DNA from: Trichinella spiralis
Taxonomy: Eukaryota; Nematoda; Enoplea; Trichinellida; Trichinellidae
Direction: 5' to 3'
NCBI GenBank assembly: GCA_000181795.3
Contig: CM012954.1
Location: forward strand, 15,017,913 to 15,081,912
DNA length: 64,000 bases
Shown: positions 13,010 to 27,379 of the stretch, piece after piece
How positions within the stretch are numbered: the stretch's first letter is position 1
How the letters are laid out: every line of letters begins with the position of its first letter
Notes under the pieces: model-generated
The model's input: only the letters and a program-made list of their open reading frames with translations
What the model was told of the DNA's origin: nothing
The model's database searches: none
Made by a program: the position numbers and the translations under genes

Positions 13010-13091
13010 GATGAGGTGGCCGAGTGGTTAAGGCGATGGACTGCTAATCCATTGGGGTTTCCCCGCGTGAGTTCGAATCTCATCCTCATCG
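13010..13091 (+). tRNA. tRNA-Ser (anticodon GCT)
   Basis: The 82-nt sequence folds as a class II tRNA. The acceptor arms GATGAGG (13010-13016) and CCTCATC (13084-13090) pair, with discriminator G at 13091. The D-arm/A box reads TGGCCGAGTGG. The anticodon stem is TGGA/TCCA with loop CTGCTAA, giving anticodon GCT at 13043-13045, which reads AGC and AGU serine codons. A long variable arm with GGGG/CCCC follows, as expected for serine tRNA. The B box is GTTCGAATCTC. No intron and no encoded CCA are present, as normal for eukaryotic nuclear tRNA. It stands alone in the AT-rich region. Confidence 0.97.
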
Positions 13092-14055
13092 AATAATTTA
13101 TGTTATTTCCTTGATTTGTCCTTTGTATCCTTTGATTTTGTACTTGAAGTACGGGTACAGCTTGAACGGGTAAAAAGATTTACCAACTCAACTGGTTGGT
13201 ATCTGATAAAGTTTACATAAGACATTTTATTTGTCTTTCTGTACAGTGATTGTTTTCAGCCGAATAATTTGGAAAAAGTAAAGCTGAGATGCAATGATGA
13301 AAGAAAATAGATAAATTGTTTCACACAATTTTAGAATATTTTTCTGCAGAGTACATTTTTGCTGGTTTATGAAATCTTTCTTTGTTTATTTTTTAATAAT
13401 AATGCTGCTGAATTGAGATTATTGATATTATGTTACTGTTACCAACTGCTTGCTCAGTGTTTACCTACGCTTATGCTGTATAGAATAATTTTGGAATGAA
13501 TGTATTATGATATGTTTATGATCATTTTTTTCATATACACAATTAGAATTGTCAAAAATCAACTGATAACGGTTTCGAAAACACAGTTTGTTGATCGCAT
13601 TTAAAGGATAAATAATAAATACATCAGCATGTGAATTTTAATAGGCATACACTTAGAAAAAGTAAACAAACAAGCAATCAATCAATCATTGATTCATAAC
13701 GTTGCATTTGGTTGGCATTCAATTTGTACAAATTGTTGTGCTATTTTTGTTCTGTCTGCAGAATTTTGTCTCCCAATGTTTTTGTGCGCATTTTAACACA
13801 CCAGCACAGATATACATATATATATATATATATATATACATATACAAACGAGTATACACACTGACGTGTAACACTGACAAACATTGGTTGAAAAAATGTG
13901 TATGCACAAAGAGAAAGAAAAAAAATGAAAAAGGCAAGAAAAGCGGGAAAACAAACAAACAAACAAACAAACAAATAAATAAACAAAAATTCAAAATTGA
14001 TTAAATTATACGAAAAAAGAACAACGACGTGTGCATTTATTCGTTTGCTTGTTTG
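13092..14055. other. Intergenic sequence with simple repeats
   Basis: No gene is seen. There is an (AT)n run at about 13814-13840 and an (AAAC)n/(AAAT)n run at about 13953-13986. Frames reading through these runs are low complexity. The 14036-14041 TTTATT gives an AATAAA on the minus strand 15 nt past the stop of the neighbouring CAPS gene. Confidence 0.6.
14036..14041 (-). terminator. Candidate polyadenylation signal of the CAPS gene
   Basis: AATAAA on the minus strand 15 nt downstream of the stop codon at 14056. The distance is short, so another downstream signal could also be used. Confidence 0.4.
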
Positions 14056-16778
14056 TCAAATAAATGAAAATCGAGATCGACCAGAGCTTTCCGATAGAGA
14101 GGCGTTCGTTTCTTCCAAATGCAAACGTTTGCAGATGCTTGCGTACGATTTCAAATTCAGCTTCTCCTCGTCAATACCTTGCAGTTCGTAGTCGGAATAT
14201 ATTTTCTAAAAAAGACCAACAAATCAATGAATAAAATAAAGTGTGCACATTTGAAAATAGAAGCAGCATTCAAAATTCATTACAAATAATAAAAGAAAAA
14301 ATAACTGAATAATGATTATGATAATGATGATGCAATAATAAAAAAGGTTGCTGCTGTTAGTAGAGTTAATAATATCGACGAACAAAAAAAACAGCTCTCT
14401 TCTTCTCACCTTCATCAAATAGCTGAGGCAGGTAAGTTGATAAGCTGACAATGATCGATCGTGCCGTTCAGTCAGCCAGTTGTTAATCAACTGCAACTGA
14501 CCACTGTACCAAACCTTAAAATTATCAAATGTGGAATAAATGGAAATTTGACTGACGTAGTAATTCAAATGTGGAACAATTAAATAATTTTTGTTCATGC
14601 TCGAGAAATGTCAAATATATATATTATATTAATTACTTCGAACAGATGAGTAACAAACAGCTCATCAGTGACCAACTGCCTGAGCTGTTCTAACGATATA
14701 CGCATGAATTCAATGTAACTGTGTCCCAAGTGACTAGCACTGGGTGCTTTGGTTACTGGACGCTAAAATTGTAAAAAAAAATCTCAACGCTACTTCTATA
14801 CTGTTAGTGCCCTGTACTTGTTTTGGCGGTGACTGGGATTGGACAAGCATTGGAGCTTCAGTAACCATCGATTTCACCTGAAAAAAAATTTTCCAATAAA
14901 AAATGAGATTCGATTTCAATCTGATAAAAAATGTAATCCACAAAAACCAACAACAACAACAACCACACATATTATATATGCGCAAAATTACAACACTTAT
15001 GCTTACTTTGGCGAATATGTTGTTCGGTTTTGGCTAAATTGAAACAACTATCAAAAGTGATATTTGAAACTTGAAAATTAAAAAAACAAATATTTTACAA
15101 ATCAAATCAAATATTAAACATGATTATTAATAAGATGATAAGTGATGAAATTTGAAAGGAGAAATTTCCACTACAATTACCGCACAGGGAATAAAAATGA
15201 ACAATAATTAATTAAAATAAAACTTACTGCAATTGACAAAATTGTGCCAATTGGATTTCCTTCGTCATATCTGGCCATTTTCACCAAAGTACTTTCCAAA
15301 ACTGCCAACAGCTGAAAAAGCAAGCAAGCAAGCAAAAAAAAACTGAACATTCGTGCAAATTTATCACTCATGCACAGCATATATATATATAAATAAATAA
15401 TTGTTGCCTTTTCAACAATCAACTTCTCCATAGTTTCCAAAATTTTGTCCAAACTTAAATCCACCGCATTCTGATACCGCTGCTACAAATACAGAAAAAA
15501 AATTAATATGCTTGAAACTGATTAATTGAACAAAGAATAAATTTATGAAAAAGGTCGAAAGAACAACAACATAAAATGAACTACTAATACTACTAGCAGT
15601 ACTACTTACAATATCACCACCATCGCCGCCACAAAGTTTCAATGCCTAAAAAATGGAAAAAATGTCTGCTTGTTATCTGAAGAGAGACAAAAGAGAAGAA
15701 CCAAACAATCGGCAAGCAATATAATATAAGGAAAGAAGAAAATTGCTTCTATTTACTCGTTCTTTGGCGTCGAAAATCACGTTCACCATTACGCAAACTT
15801 CGGTGGGCAAAATGTAATCCGTGTTCCGCTTCGCTCTTCCCAACCATTGTTCAAAAACAGCCATAGTTCTGAAAATTAAAAAAAAACCAACCAACAATGA
15901 CACCGCTTGTCGATAATAATTATTACAATTTACTTTTCAGCACATTTCATAATCATATCCGAAGCCATGCGCTTCATGCGATCCTCCAAATGACTGGCGA
16001 ACTCTTCTTCTGGCCAATGCAAATTGGTGGTAAACGACTGCAACGATTCGAGCTTCCAAAATATATCCTCGGACGTGACACACCCGTGACTGCATAGAAA
16101 AAAAATCCCCAAAATTCAATAGACATCAAAAATAATAACTTGGCAAACAGATATATATATAGATAGATATATTACTTTTTCACTTCCCATTTTTCTTTGG
16201 GAAATTCTTTCTCTATGGACAATTCAATCGAGTGTTCCATGAGATCGACATAACGCACCACAATTGGTGCAAAAATGGCTAACAATTTCGAATGAAAAAT
16301 TCCTTTCTTCAATTGACCTGTGAGAAAATTGAAAGAAAATTCAATCATCAATCTTGATTAATTAATTAATTAATTAATTAATTAAAAACTTTCAAGATAA
16401 CAAACTGCTGCTGCTCACCGTCTTGGCATAAGTAATCGTTGAGCAATTCGAACAGCGGAAATGCGTCCCACGTGTCGGGCGGTTGAACAGCCAGGGCAGC
16501 TTGCATGTCGACCAAAAATAGAGACCAATACGTTTCGGCATGTTCAACCAACAATTCGCTGTACCAAGCAAAAGCCTGAAAATTCCAAACACAACAACAA
16601 ATTTTTTGATTTTAAAAAAAGCATCGAAATTGAAATTACATATACCTCAGCATGATATTCATCGATCTCTTTCAAAAGATCAACGCACATTTCCGCAATT
16701 CGAATCAAATCATCAATTCGAGCTGCCGGTGAAATTCCACTGGCAATACGTTCTGAAAAAGGGCGAAAGAAATAAATT

Positions 16779-16816
<38 letters not shown>

Positions 16817-19800
16817 TTATTAATCCACTTATGCAAACGGAAAATTAACAACATCAAACATTTGTTGTCACCTTCGAGTGATACTTCAGAACATATTTGC
16901 GTGTAATTGACCAACGCTGCATTTTCCAAGCATCTTTTCACAACGTTGTGAACTTCTTCTGATCCCAAAGAACCCTGAGTATCTTTCATCAATACCTGAA
17001 AAAGAAAATCAACAAATATCAATAATTACAATTAATACTGGACAATTAATTAATGTAAATGGACTGAATGGAAATTTATCATTTTCATCACATACTCTCT
17101 CCAAAAGTGACAGTGTTGCTTTGAGTGCACCTTCAGGCCGACCAAATGGAAAGCAGTGCCTGAGAAACAAAATTTCATTTTTTATTATTTCATAAATTAT
17201 ACAATTAAGTGAAAAAGAATACCTGAAATTGGTGATCTGCTTTTCAAGCAAGGCACGCAAACGTGATTTCACTTGATTGAATCGATCACGTTCGTTCAAC
17301 GTCACAGTACCAACACCGTCAGGCCTTAATTAACATATAAATTGTTCCGTAAGCGCAAGAAATAAACAAATAAAAACATATATTCTCATATATGTGCAAT
17401 TTCTGATTATTGTGTATTGAGATTGAAAAATAGCATTTTTGCTTTTTTACATTTAAAAAAGCTACCTGTTTCCATGAACATGCGAAGCGCAAAAAGCAAA
17501 ACTGTAATGCAACAGGGTTGGATCGATGACGTGGTCACTTTCCGCTTTGTTCAGCAAATCGTTCAACAAGCAGACGTTCCTGTGGCAGCCACGAACCATA
17601 TAACGAGCGCAGTATTCGTCGAGCATAAATATCTGAGCCGGTGAAAACCAACCCTAAAAAATGCCAAGTACACACACCAGTGAACGAACGAGAGAACCAA
17701 TCGGCCAGATATGCAACCCCCCTCCCCACCCTCTCATCCCAAGTGATTTTTTATTCTCATTTCACCGGAAAATGTTTACCAACGAACATATGGGTTCATT
17801 CAGGCGATAATTCAAAGTGAGCGACTGCAGCAAAGCAAAGTACTGTTCATGTGGACTTTTCACCGGATCAGCTTGGATAAATTCATCAATGCCCAATTTC
17901 TTCGCCTGTTCGTCTAATAATAGAGTAGAGGAAATTTTAAAAATTGCAAAAGAAAAAAAAAATTCAACAACAATGAATATTGATTGAAAATGCGCTACAA
18001 TTGTGAGCAATTGAATAATTGGGTTGAGTTACCACCAGATTGAGGTTTAGAAAAAGTGCTGTCCACTTTAGATGGCACTGGCTTGTGAGCTTGACCAGTT
18101 GCTCTGTACAACGCTTGGACCCACATGTGCCGTTCGTTGTCATCATCTGTAGCAAATTTGATCTCTTCACCTTCTTTTAAGGCACTGAAAAAATACTTTC
18201 CGCCCAAAGAGAACAATTCTGAAATGCAAATGAAAAAATATTGAGTACAAGCAGCAACAACAAAAGCAACATGTGAATTAATTCATTATGCGTACCCGGA
18301 TCCGGCTCCGCATAATCAACCGTAAAACCGTCCAATTGCATAAATTCTGCCGGTTCACTTGAGCGTTCTTTGTAATTACACATTGCAAATGTATACTGAG
18401 ATACCTGGAAGGTGAAGTAAATTATAGGATTACCTTTTTTGTTCAAAAAAACAAATAAAGAAAAAGACATTTCACCTGAATAAGGCAGATATAGCGTTTT
18501 TTCCAATGCTTCCATACAACTTTACCCAGAACATAACAATATCTAGAAAAAGTAAAATTTCCCATTCCCGTTGTTAAAAGCAAAAGCAAAAAAAGAATCT
18601 ACAAAAAAATTCATCTTCTTACCCGCAGTATTTCAAATTTTGAGGCTTTTCCATTCGAATAGCGATTCGTATGCGCAAATTTTGATCGCTCAATCCTTTC
18701 GGCACGGTCATTTTATACCATTCTGGCGATCGTGAACTGTTCGGCGACGGACGAATGACAACCCAAAATTTATAACAAAAATAAATTACATTACACAATG
18801 TATAAGTAATTGTACAATGCATGTTGGTGTTTTATGTCGTATTTCTGCATTTTTTTTCGTCTCAATACATGATGCATACTGCATACCTTGCCCAATTCTT
18901 TATCTTCAAAAGCAAGAACGCCTGAATTTTCCGCGTATAATTTCACTTTAACTGTAGGAAGAGGATGTTGAGTGGTAAAATCGCCTTGAGTATCCCATCT
19001 AAAACCGACAAGGGGAATTATGCAGAGAAAAATAACTTGCAAAAAAGAAAAATAAATTCACGTTGGATTGGCAGCTTCAGCACTTCCAGTTTGCAATTTG
19101 CCACTACCTTCGACCTCCATCGTGCAATAGACTACTTTGTTCGGCGGTACAGATTTCAAATTCTGTGCTTCCATGACCACTACCTGAAATAATAAATTTA
19201 AAAAGAAATTAAATAAATTGGGAAAAATTCTAAAAATACACATACTTCAAGATTAAAATGAAGCACCACATCACTTTTTGTCAAAACTAATTCATTTTCA
19301 TCACCGTCAATTTTATTGGTAGAATGGGTAGAGGAGCGTCGTTTCAAACTGCAAAATGAAAACTTGCAATGTAAAATATGTTTGCAAAAAATAAATATGT
19401 AACCAATAGACCATCGTATTATGAGTAATGGAAAATGTGAAACAGTTTTGAACTTTTAACATGATCATTATTATTATTATTGCGTAATGCGGTCTCGTGC
19501 AAAACAAAAAAACCGATCCATTCACATCCAGCACCAACTAAAGTAACCTTTAAACTGCAAAAAAGATATACATATATGTATATATGCATATATACACGCG
19601 TGTGTGTAATTTGGAAATTATTTTACATAGGTAAATTTATGAAATTCTGTGGTTCTTACCTAAACCAATCTTTACTAAACCCCTCTCCAATACAACAAAC
19701 AGCAAACTGCCACAACACAGGACACAAGTCAAAACAAAAAGCAACAATTCGACACAACAGCCTTGCCAACCTGTTGAAAAGAAACGTCTCCTGGGATCCA

Positions 19801-20952
19801 CAGTTTCGTTGCCTGAAATAAAATTAATTATTATTAATAACAACAGCAGATTATGAGAAAAATTTTCCAACAGATCATCATTGGAAATGTGAATTGGAAT
19901 CATCACCTGGATCGTGAGCGACGCTTAAATGTACGCTTTGCGGATGATTGTTTCGGATTGACGGGTACCGATTCAAGATTTGAAATCAACAAATTAATCG
20001 ATGCTCGTACTTCGTCCAGGTACAACGTTTCCATATCTTTGACAACGAACTTGGGCATCAATTTTCTGTCCTGATGACGTGAAAATAAACAATGTATGTA
20101 TAGATATATATACGTATGTATGTATGTATGTATTCTTACACGAGCCATTTCTTGAACAAGTTGCATTCGACTGTCCAATTCTCTTCTTATTGAAGCGGCT
20201 TGTTCGTCGGTATTGTCGAGCTGGAAACGACAAAATCATTCCAACAAAAATAATAATAATAAAGGGTTCACCTGAAGAGCATTGTATATGAGCTGATGTT
20301 CGAATTTCTTGACATCCAATATGGCCTGCATCATGTCGTATATTTGTTCGTTAGTCATGATCAGATCGACAATTTGACCACCGGTACGGCTTTTCGGCGG
20401 TCGGCGGCTGCACAGTTCATCTTCGACCCGGTAGATGAAGTCGAATTTGGCCATCCAAGAATTCATGACCGTCTCCTTGCTGAGACCGTTGATTTCGGGC
20501 AAACTGCGCAGACGACGGTCAACGGTGCACCGGAACACGTCGCGAAAATCGATGGAAGAGAACCCACCAGCCGAGACCACATTGACCACCCGGTCGGACA
20601 ACAAGAACACGTCATAATAGGACTGTATGGCGTTGGTGAACGCTTCGTCGACGACGATCTGAATCTCGCCCCGTAGAAAGCTCGAAAAACGTTCGCGGAT
20701 ACGGGCCAATTCTTGGTGGTTGATTTTACACTGGCGACGGACCATGTCGATCGGCTGCTTCGAATTGAAATGATAAGCCACGCACCGGGCGACGAACACG
20801 TAAATTTGCAACCTCGTCTTTCGTTCTTTTTCCTCATCATCTTCTTCACTTTTCACCCTGTGAGCAAAGAAAAAATAACAAAAATTGTTAACTTTTTTTC
20901 CAGCAGATCCCCTGAAATTATTCAAATTACCAAACAAGTTGTAAATAAATAA

Positions 20953-20988
<36 letters not shown>

Positions 20989-23019
20989 CATAATAGAAGA
21001 AAATAAGAGTATCTGTATCTCTGTGTGTGTGTGCGTGATTGGTCTTGCTTTGCTTTCAAAAGCATTTGTTGAAGTAAAAGAAAAAATAAAACAACAATGC
21101 AAAAATGCCCTTTGCCAATGGTTTTTCGGTCACTCGATCAATACAAGTGACCGACCGGTGAAAATGAAAAGCAACCAACCATCCATCGATTTTTCTCTTC
21201 TTCTTCTCCCCCCCCCTCCCCCTCCCCAAAAAGAACAGACAGCAACTCCCCTGGATATGACGAAATCAATCGAAAAGAATGAATTGCCCAAGAAACAGAT
21301 ATATTTTTATTTATACAATCTACAGATTTGATTACAATCGTATTATTACACCATGCACAGTGCTGATTCTCAATTGAACAACAATTAATAAGTGGACAAC
21401 TTTTTATGCTCGAATCTGAAAGCGAACTGTTTCGTTGTTCCCAGAAACGAACGCGTCGAACTTTCCTACACAATAACAAATTAGCACACAAATAAAACGC
21501 CCCAGTGGGTAAATTGCGATTGCCGAAAAATAATTCCAATTTTTTTCCACGATATTCAGATTTCAACAAAATCAACGTCTGATAAACTTGTAAATTTGCA
21601 TAGCTGTGACACGTTTCTTTCAAACGAAACGAAAAACTGATGCCAGCATTGAAAATTTCAATATTATCATCACAAGCAATGATTATTGATTTTCCCATCT
21701 TGTTCGTTCAGACTGGAGGGGAGGGGATAAATTAAATATTTGAGAAATAATAAAGCGACAACAATTATTCGACCTGAAGAAGAAGAAAAAGACAAATGAG
21801 CAAATTGAAAAACCAAGCTAACGAGAAATTTTTGGAAAAAAAAACCAAAACTATGCCTCATTTAATAAATAAACACCAATTTCACACAATTTATCCCCTT
21901 GTCGAGCACATGTATGACAACACAGTGTGCTTTTATCTTATCCCCACAACTGGAAGTGAGAGAAGAACGGTTTAAATAATGTCGAGTAAAAGGAAGAGAT
22001 GGAGAAAAGTGATTTGCATTAAAGCGAAATCAGCCGTATATAAAATGAATGCGTTTCCACTGTTCACCGTTCACATGCTATATCAAAAGGCAACATCATC
22101 ATCAAAATGGCAACTCATCGCCGTGAGGGGAGCAAATTCATCTATCTCCAACGGCGACGCTATTGAAAAGTTAGCAAACAAATACTTCACGTCCTCAAGC
22201 GTATGTGCACGCATAGGCGCCAGAAATAAGCCACAAATGTAAGCATTATGATGATGATGATGATGATAATTATCATTGTTGGAAAGTTGATAAGAATCGA
22301 CCAAATCGCGAAATTGATTAGGTGAAGAGGAACAATTTTCGGTTCAATAGAAATTGGAAATGATTGAAAGAGGGAAGAAGGGTTGGGAAGAAGGGAAAAC
22401 TTTTTCCCTTCGAATATCCATGAAAAATGAACATTGCCAATGTGCAATTATTCATTCACAACGCGAAACCACTTGTGATCATACAACTAATAGCAGAACA
22501 AACGATGCGCATCTCGCCAACCATCTATCTTCAAGAACAGAATTGACTGATCCATCCACACATGCAATTCGACTAGATGGTTCAAAATTGAAATAAAAGC
22601 AAAAGGAAAACAGAAACTCATAACGAATGGAATGAAAAAAAATAATACAAATAGTGAAATTTAGAAATTATTAATAATTTTTCAAAAACTTACTTTTCCC
22701 CTTCGACAGTTGTAGAGGCAGAAGCGGATGCAGCTTGCCTGTTGTCCAACACCAATGACCGTATGGACGAGGAACGGGATTCGGCCAGGGCGGCGGTCGG
22801 CTGACCAAGGAAGCATGTGCCGCCGCTGGTGCTGCGGCTCGGCTCCCCAAGACTGACGCGGTCCGAGTCGACCAAACTCGGCGACCGTACGGACAGAAGA
22901 CTGCCGCCAAACGGCGCCGGTCGAGGACTGGGCGTCAAAGTGCGCTCATCGCGTTCCCAAGCCCCGACGCCGGGTTCGTTGTCTTCCTCATCGCTGCTGC
23001 TACTGCTGGCACCCAACAT
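14056..23019 (-). CDS. unc-31: Calcium-dependent secretion activator (CAPS/UNC-31)
   Basis: CAPS primes dense-core vesicles for Ca2+-triggered exocytosis in neurons and endocrine cells. Exons, high to low: 23019-22694, 20857-20272, 20220-20140, 20070-19907, (optional 19812-19771), 19348-19246, 19183-19062, 18998-18887, 18762-18623, 18542-18476, 18404-18296, 18218-18033, 17913-17780, 17653-17466, 17324-17223, 17159-17096, 16995-16872, 16752-16646, 16575-16419, 16317-16176, 16089-15934, 15868-15757, 15645-15610, 15482-15408, 15311-15228, 14877-14818, 14762-14637, 14514-14410, 14205-14056. Phases match throughout, giving 1305 residues (1319 with the cassette), the family's usual size. An acidic/Ser-rich N-terminus is followed by the conserved [14 protein letters not shown] and SSWMAKFD-type block. 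Then come a C2 domain (about 405-525), a PH domain (about 540-650, with [14 protein letters not shown]) and the Munc13-homology region ([28 protein letters not shown]). A TGA directly precedes the start ATG. Two introns are not GT-AG (see findings). Confidence 0.95.
16784..16815. repeat. (CA)n microsatellite in a CAPS intron
   Basis: About 15 CA units lie inside the intron between the CAPS exons ending at 16872 and starting at 16752. Confidence 0.9.
20954..20987. repeat. (AT)n microsatellite in the first CAPS intron
   Basis: Alternating AT run of more than 15 units inside the 1.8-kb intron between the first two CAPS coding exons. Confidence 0.9.
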
Positions 23020-26000
23020 TCAGCTTCAGCTTCTTCTTCTTCTTCTTTTAGTAATGCTTATTGTATTGTTGCTTTGCAGCATCAACTGCTTTGTTGTTGT
23101 TGCTTGCTTCGATTTAAACTTCAAACTGCTGCTTCAGTTGACAAGGCTAAAATGAACAAAACTGAAATGAATCTATCTACCACCACCACTACAGCAGCTT
23201 GTACGTGTATACAACACACGCGTCGATTCTCGAACACGGTCGAACCAAGCTGTATTATTATTATTCATTAGTATATTCGCAAAAAAACTTTTTGAAAATA
23301 ATATTTCAACGCAAATTTCATAAAGTATAACAGAAAAAGAGAAATGTTAGAAAGAAAAAAAACGTCGAAAATGAAAAAAACAGACCAAGCAAAAAACAAC
23401 TGTAGCCGAAGTCAACATTGCAAGTTGAATAAACAAATTCTTCTTCTCGCGCTTTATTGATTCGTTGATTTTAGAGAACTTTTCGAAAATAGAGAAAATA
23501 AGACAAAAAAACCAACAAACTTCGACGAGAAAACTGTTGAAAAATTCTTACTGTAGAACAATTGTTGAAAATCGTATATGAAATATATTAAAGGGAAAAT
23601 GGAAAGCAAAAAATACCAAGTTGTGGAATAAGTAGTTCAGAATTAAAGAGCATATTCATTCAGTGGGAAAAGTTGGAATGGTGGAGCAGAGAGAAAGTTA
23701 ACGAGAAGCAATTGTGCCGAAACAAGACCGACCAATTTGGTGGCAAATCGAATCGCCGCCGAGCCGAATATCGTCGAAGAATATGCTCGGTGATTGTTGT
23801 ATTGGAAAAAAAATATGAAAATTTCAAAAAAAATGCAACTTGAATAACAAAAAAAATTAATAATAATAATAATTTCTGTTCAACCAGTTCAAAAATGCTG
23901 ACCAGAGAGAAAAAGTGATTGGAAAATGCAGCCGAAAAGCGACTACTTTTTGGAACCGTTTCCAAGTGAAAAGGAGGGATGTAATCGAATAAAATTGACT
24001 GACCAACTGGACAATTGATAAAGTGGATTCGAAGCGTTTCACTTGTGCAAAAGTGAACCCAAATAACAAGCAAGCAGGCAAAATAACAATCCCATTGTTG
24101 ACAAGTTGTAATTGTCGAAGCAGCCAATGAAATAAATAAATCATTTGTGAATAAAACAAAAGAAATAAATAAATCCCCTTTCGTTATTATTCGACAATTA
24201 CTGCCAAAAATAGGATCGATGGAAGAAGTGAGAATTGCAATTGATCACTCTTGTTCTTCCACCATTCATTCGTTCAATCGCACACTTTAACACACAATAA
24301 AAATTGACACTGGACCAATATGAAAATCACATTTTCGAACAATTTTACAAAAAAAAATTGCTCAACAACAAACAAACAAACAAACAAACACTAAACAACC
24401 AACTAATAAATAACCTTTGAACTTATTTTCCAAATAGCCGACTAGTGTATGCGTGTGTGGAGACGAATTAAAACGGAAAGCGCAATTTCCTCATTCTCAT
24501 GACCAAATCGATTTCGGCGGAGGCCTCCGTTGCTGTTACTGCTACTAAAAAGCTGCTTGGGCTGCTGACTTGGAAATTATCAATCCATGCGAATTCTGAC
24601 GTCCCTATCCCACCAACTGATCGTAAACATTTGACATTTCACTTTGCCTTTGATCACTTACCAACTGTCGACCAAATCAACTCGAAATTGCCAAAAATAA
24701 ATAAATAAATAAATAAATAATAATAATAATACCATCCATTTTATCCATTCTCCCCTTTGACAACGTCATTTTGAAAGGTCCATTCATCACTGACAACAAT
24801 ACCAATAACAATAATCTCAATCATCGTCACCATCATTGTTTATTTTTTTTCTCTTCACTTCTTCTCTTTCAAACAATTGAACTTGCTTGTCATTTTTGTA
24901 CATCGCTCGTTCGTATGGTAATTCTTCTTTTGTTCAATAAATGTCATCAATCCCACTAGTGTTATTCTTTTCTTTTCTTTCTCTCTTTTTTTTATTAATT
25001 ATTTATTACACGAAACATTATCGATTAGAAAATTTTATAATTAAAAAAATAAAATAAAACTACAAACTTACAGTTACAATAGAATGATAATGTCAAAAAC
25101 GATAAACTGTACTTTCTTCAAGTACGGCTATTGAAATTTTTAAATTTCATTCTTTTCATACGTCTTCAAAAGTGAACATCAAAAACTCTGTTCCTTTTAT
25201 TCCCTAATTGCCGTCGATAAAATTTGCAACTTTCAAGGCTTCACAAATCAAGCACAACAAAGATGATGATAATTATAAATTAGACATTTCTTTTTTATAT
25301 CGATAACGATACAATGCACTTTTTTTTGATCATTTGATCAAAACGAAAGTTCATAGTTGAATAGGAACAAAAATGTGGCAAATAAAATTTGCAGCATGAA
25401 AAGAAAAGAAAAAAATCCAGCTAACTACATACAATACAATCGATCAGCAGCATTAAAAAAAAACATCACAAAACAGGCAACAGAATTGCATTCAAAGAAA
25501 AACAACAACAACAACCAAGTCTTATTATATAAAATTATAAAGATGAAATAAACCAAGTGTAGCTAAAGTTGGCATTTTGGTTTAAATTAAAAATTCCATG
25601 TACTCTCAAATTATAACAGTAAAACGAACAGTTGGAATTTTTGTGGAAAAAAAATATCACTAAACAAATAAATAAATAAATAAAGAACTACCTTTGAAAA
25701 ATGAAGTATCAAATGACAAAAGATAAGATAAATATTGAAAAAAAATATATACATATTTCCCAAGATAGAAAAGCGCAATTTTTCAAGCAAGTTGATCATT
25801 TTAGTCGATGAATAATTTTCCATGTACATCGCTGTACGTGTGGAAAGCAATTAAAAACGTGTATTTGTGCAAACGTACTAATACCCCGAAGAGCGTTCAA
25901 TCGATAATAAGGAGAAAATCACCAACACCACCAAGTACACTTCAATTACCTCTAATTACAAGGCAGTGCTGTCGTCAAAGTGGTGTGTACGTTCGGACAA

Positions 26001-27341
26001 TTTTTTTATATAAAAATTAAAAATGCTCAACATGTAGAAATGAAAAATGATCGCTATTTATTTAGCTTGTTCGCTACTCTCTCTCTACTGAAACTCTTCT
26101 TCACCAGAAGTAGCAGAGAAAAAAAACCGCATTCATACTCAATAAAATATTACTGAAGATGAAGTGGAAAAAATTTATCGAGAAATTATGCAATTGATTT
26201 TCAACAACAAAATTTCACAAAAAATTAACAATATTAATAATTTCAACAGACATACGACAAAAATTTAGTCAGTCTGCATTGGAATTTTTCCAGGGAATAA
26301 TAATTTCTTGGATTGTTCGAAAGCTGAACGCGAAACAACAATAATCAAACAAAATTGTCAACAAATTTTGTTTCAACTGCAGTTCAATTCACCAATTATG
26401 CGCAGCTTTTGGGTAAAGCTAAAAATAAAACTGCCGAAAATCTTTCAAATCCTCCAAATTCGCCTGACCATAGATGGAAATCAAAAAGAAGAAGAAGAAG
26501 AAGAAATCAATTTTAATTTAAAAAAATTAATTTGTGAAAAATGATATTTTAAAAGTTGGTGGAAATTTTTAATTGAACGACAGTCAAATGAAATTGCTCA
26601 ACAAACAAACGAACCAATTTTGTGTCGGATCTTCTACAATAAACAGTTGAAGAAGTATATGAGTATAAAAATCAAAATGATATGCTACCGCTTTTGAATA
26701 AATTTCATAAAACTGACAAAAAAAGTATGGGATGAATGAATAACTGAACGAGAAGAAACCTCAGTAAACTAACATCACGTTATTTATAGAGACAGATGTG
26801 AGATAATTCACACAATCAACAGTCGATATGTAAAATGAAATGCAGAAGAGACAATTTTTTTTTCAATAATCCAATTTTATGAACAGAGACAAATTAATAT
26901 AATAAATTTTTACCGACGTGTAGAATTGTGCCATACCGGTGCAAATGTGCGAGTGCATGTGTGTGTGTGATCGATTCAATAATAATATATAAAGCTATCG
27001 CGTGCTCGCTTGTCCGTCTGTCAAGTCACTGCTGACATTGGAATTGATATTTCTAATTTTCCTCTAGAATGATGATAAAAATAATCTTCGCCTCCTTCCT
27101 CACCAATAATAAGTCAATTTTTTTTACCTCGCTGTACGACAAGAATTACAAATACGCGTACATAATATACTCGTCCAATTCAACCCTTTTGATATCCAAT
27201 TACGAAATGATGAAAAATTTATTCTTTGAATATAATTTCTATTTGAACTTGAAAGGAAAAATTAATTACCAATAAAAAGTATCGAATTTGTTATTCGTCA
27301 AGTAAAGGATTATTAAAGCAGTGTAAAAAATAAATAAATAA

Positions 27342-27379
<38 letters not shown>

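Noticed and set aside
13719-14004. Lys/Phe-rich 80-100-codon frames
   Set aside because: They arise from (AT)n and (AAAC)n simple repeats and encode low-complexity runs.
20296-20849. Open frames on both strands over the second CAPS exon
   Set aside because: Out-of-frame shadows; the CAPS frame here matches the family over 195 residues.
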